Positions 63,454-64,000 of a DNA stretch of 64,000 nt are shown here, piece after piece. The position numbers were made by a program, and so were the translations under genes. Position 1 is the first letter of the stretch, and each line of letters starts with the position of its first letter. The notes beneath the pieces were generated by a model. It searched no databases and had not been told where the DNA came from. It saw only the letters and a list, made by a program, of their open reading frames with translations. The stretch is from Afipia sp. (GTDB lineage: Bacteria; Pseudomonadota; Alphaproteobacteria; Rhizobiales; Xanthobacteraceae): positions 62,001 through 126,000 of the forward strand of contig JAFKER010000011.1 in the NCBI GenBank assembly GCA_017308595.1, given 5' to 3'.

Positions 63454-63499
63454 AGCTTCTTCCGTCGGACCGGCTTCCAAGCGTTCTTCACTATTTTTA

Positions 63500-63530
63500 C
63501 AAAGGCCCGGGCTAATTGTCCGGGCCTTTG
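63500..63530 (+). terminator. hairpin after rpoZ
   Basis: CAAAGGCCCGG (63500-63510) and CCGGGCCTTTG (63520-63530) form an 11-bp stem with a 9-nt loop; only a short T tract follows (CATTTATT). It lies 46 bp after the rpoZ stop and may separate it partly from the RelA/SpoT gene. Confidence 0.75.
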
Positions 63531-63633
63531 CATTTATTGACATTTTTAGGGTGTTCCTTGCGATTATTCGCGAACCAGCGATAGTGTGAATGGCGGTTCT
63601 TTTTCGGGGACCGAAGGCGAGGCGGACAGGCGA

Positions 63634-64000
63634 ATGGCGACCGGGCGGCGGAACCAGCCCCAAATACAAGAGGCGACCGGGGTAGTCGCGGCGGTTCCAG
63701 CTGAGCAACCGGCCGGGCAGACGAAAAAGCCGATCCGCACCAAAATGATGCGCCAGTACGATCTGGTTGATCGGGTCCGTGCCTATAATCCGAACACCGA
63801 CGAGGACCTGCTCAATCGGGCCTACGTTTACGCGATGATGGCCCATGGCGAGCAGAAACGGGCCTCCGGCGACCCCTATTTTTCCCACCCGCTCGAAGTG
63901 GCGGCGATCCTGACGAATCTGAAGCTGGACGACGCGACCATCGTTGCCGCGCTGCTTCACGACACCATTGAGGATACCGAATCCACCCGCGCCGAGATCG
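63634..64000 (+). CDS. RelA/SpoT family (p)ppGpp synthetase/hydrolase (partial, runs off window)
   Basis: The first 122 codons of a bifunctional Rsh enzyme. MMRQYDLVDRVRAYNPNTDE is the usual family start region, then RASGDPYFSHPLEVAAILTN and IVAALLHDTIEDTEST, which contain the HD-domain metal-binding residues of the hydrolase half. ATG 63634 was chosen; ATG 63748 (MMRQYD) is an alternative. The gene follows rpoZ, as in the rpoZ-spoT arrangement of other proteobacteria. The rest is outside the window. Confidence 0.93.
   Translation, partial: MATGRRNQPQIQEATGVVAAVPAEQPAGQTKKPIRTKMMRQYDLVDRVRAYNPNTDEDLLNRAYVYAMMAHGEQKRASGDPYFSHPLEVAAILTNLKLDDATIVAALLHDTIEDTESTRAEI

Overview
The window reads as chromosomal DNA of an alphaproteobacterium of the order Hyphomicrobiales, most likely the Bradyrhizobium / Rhodopseudomonas / Afipia group (Nitrobacteraceae). 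The evidence is family content rather than a database match: a short phasin, an EipB-type DUF1849 protein, DUF3572 next to an N-terminally extended DNA polymerase IV, a divK-pleD pair, clpS-clpA, an Omp2-like porin and a high-GC coding bias that leaves many long antisense frames open. No prophage, insertion sequence, CRISPR array or rRNA operon was seen. One tRNA gene, tRNA-Ser(GCT), is present.

Layout. 1-5.5 kb: tail of a VWA protein, a membrane J-domain protein, a D-Ala-D-Ala carboxypeptidase with SPOR domain, a phasin with a complex promoter region and a lone TadG-like protein. 6-12.2 kb: clpS-clpA, a small membrane protein, a lytic transglycosylase, a 29-residue membrane peptide and azlCD. 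12.2-16.4 kb (minus strand): HIT, FUSC, GNAT-like DUF482, glycerophosphodiesterase and RidA. 16.6-22.4 kb: eipB, dinB with DUF3572, divK-pleD, a universal stress protein, a LysR remnant and rpmG. 22.4-30.7 kb (minus): a monooxygenase remnant, a TolA/TonB-like protein, thioredoxin-fold protein, NUDIX, DUF983, rnr and topA. 30.9-36.9 kb: a small gene, a divergent hxlR-SDR pair, then dprA, plsY, a dihydroorotase-like gene and pyrB. 37-45.7 kb: mostly metabolic and transport genes (VanX-like dipeptidase, AidB-like dehydrogenase, CPBP protease, AEC carrier, ruvX, LysR/MFS pair, nitronate monooxygenase). 45.9-50.9 kb: gatC, a CxxC mini-protein, gatA, a patatin lipoprotein and gatB. 51-55.2 kb: a sparse region with a 30-residue Lys-rich peptide gene, a Sel1-like protein, tRNA-Ser and the porin. 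55.2-64 kb: a REP-like pair, alpha/beta hydrolase, Slt-type transglycosylase, dapA-mscL, smpB-peroxiredoxin, a UDG-NYN overlap, rpoZ and the start of the RelA/SpoT gene.

Themes. Cell-envelope genes recur (carboxypeptidase, two transglycosylases, EipB, dipeptidase, TolA-like protein, porin, MscL, PlsY). Nucleic-acid maintenance genes form another set (topA, rnr, dprA, ruvX, dinB, UDG, NYN). The least ordinary items are the Lys-rich 30-mer; a dihydroorotase-like protein beside pyrB that has lost metal ligands; a CxxC mini-protein between gatC and gatA; two decayed genes flanking rpmG; a hxlR-SDR pair between dprA and topA with a large symmetrical operator; and the inverted-repeat cluster before the phasin. 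I did not find a clearly new multi-gene system.
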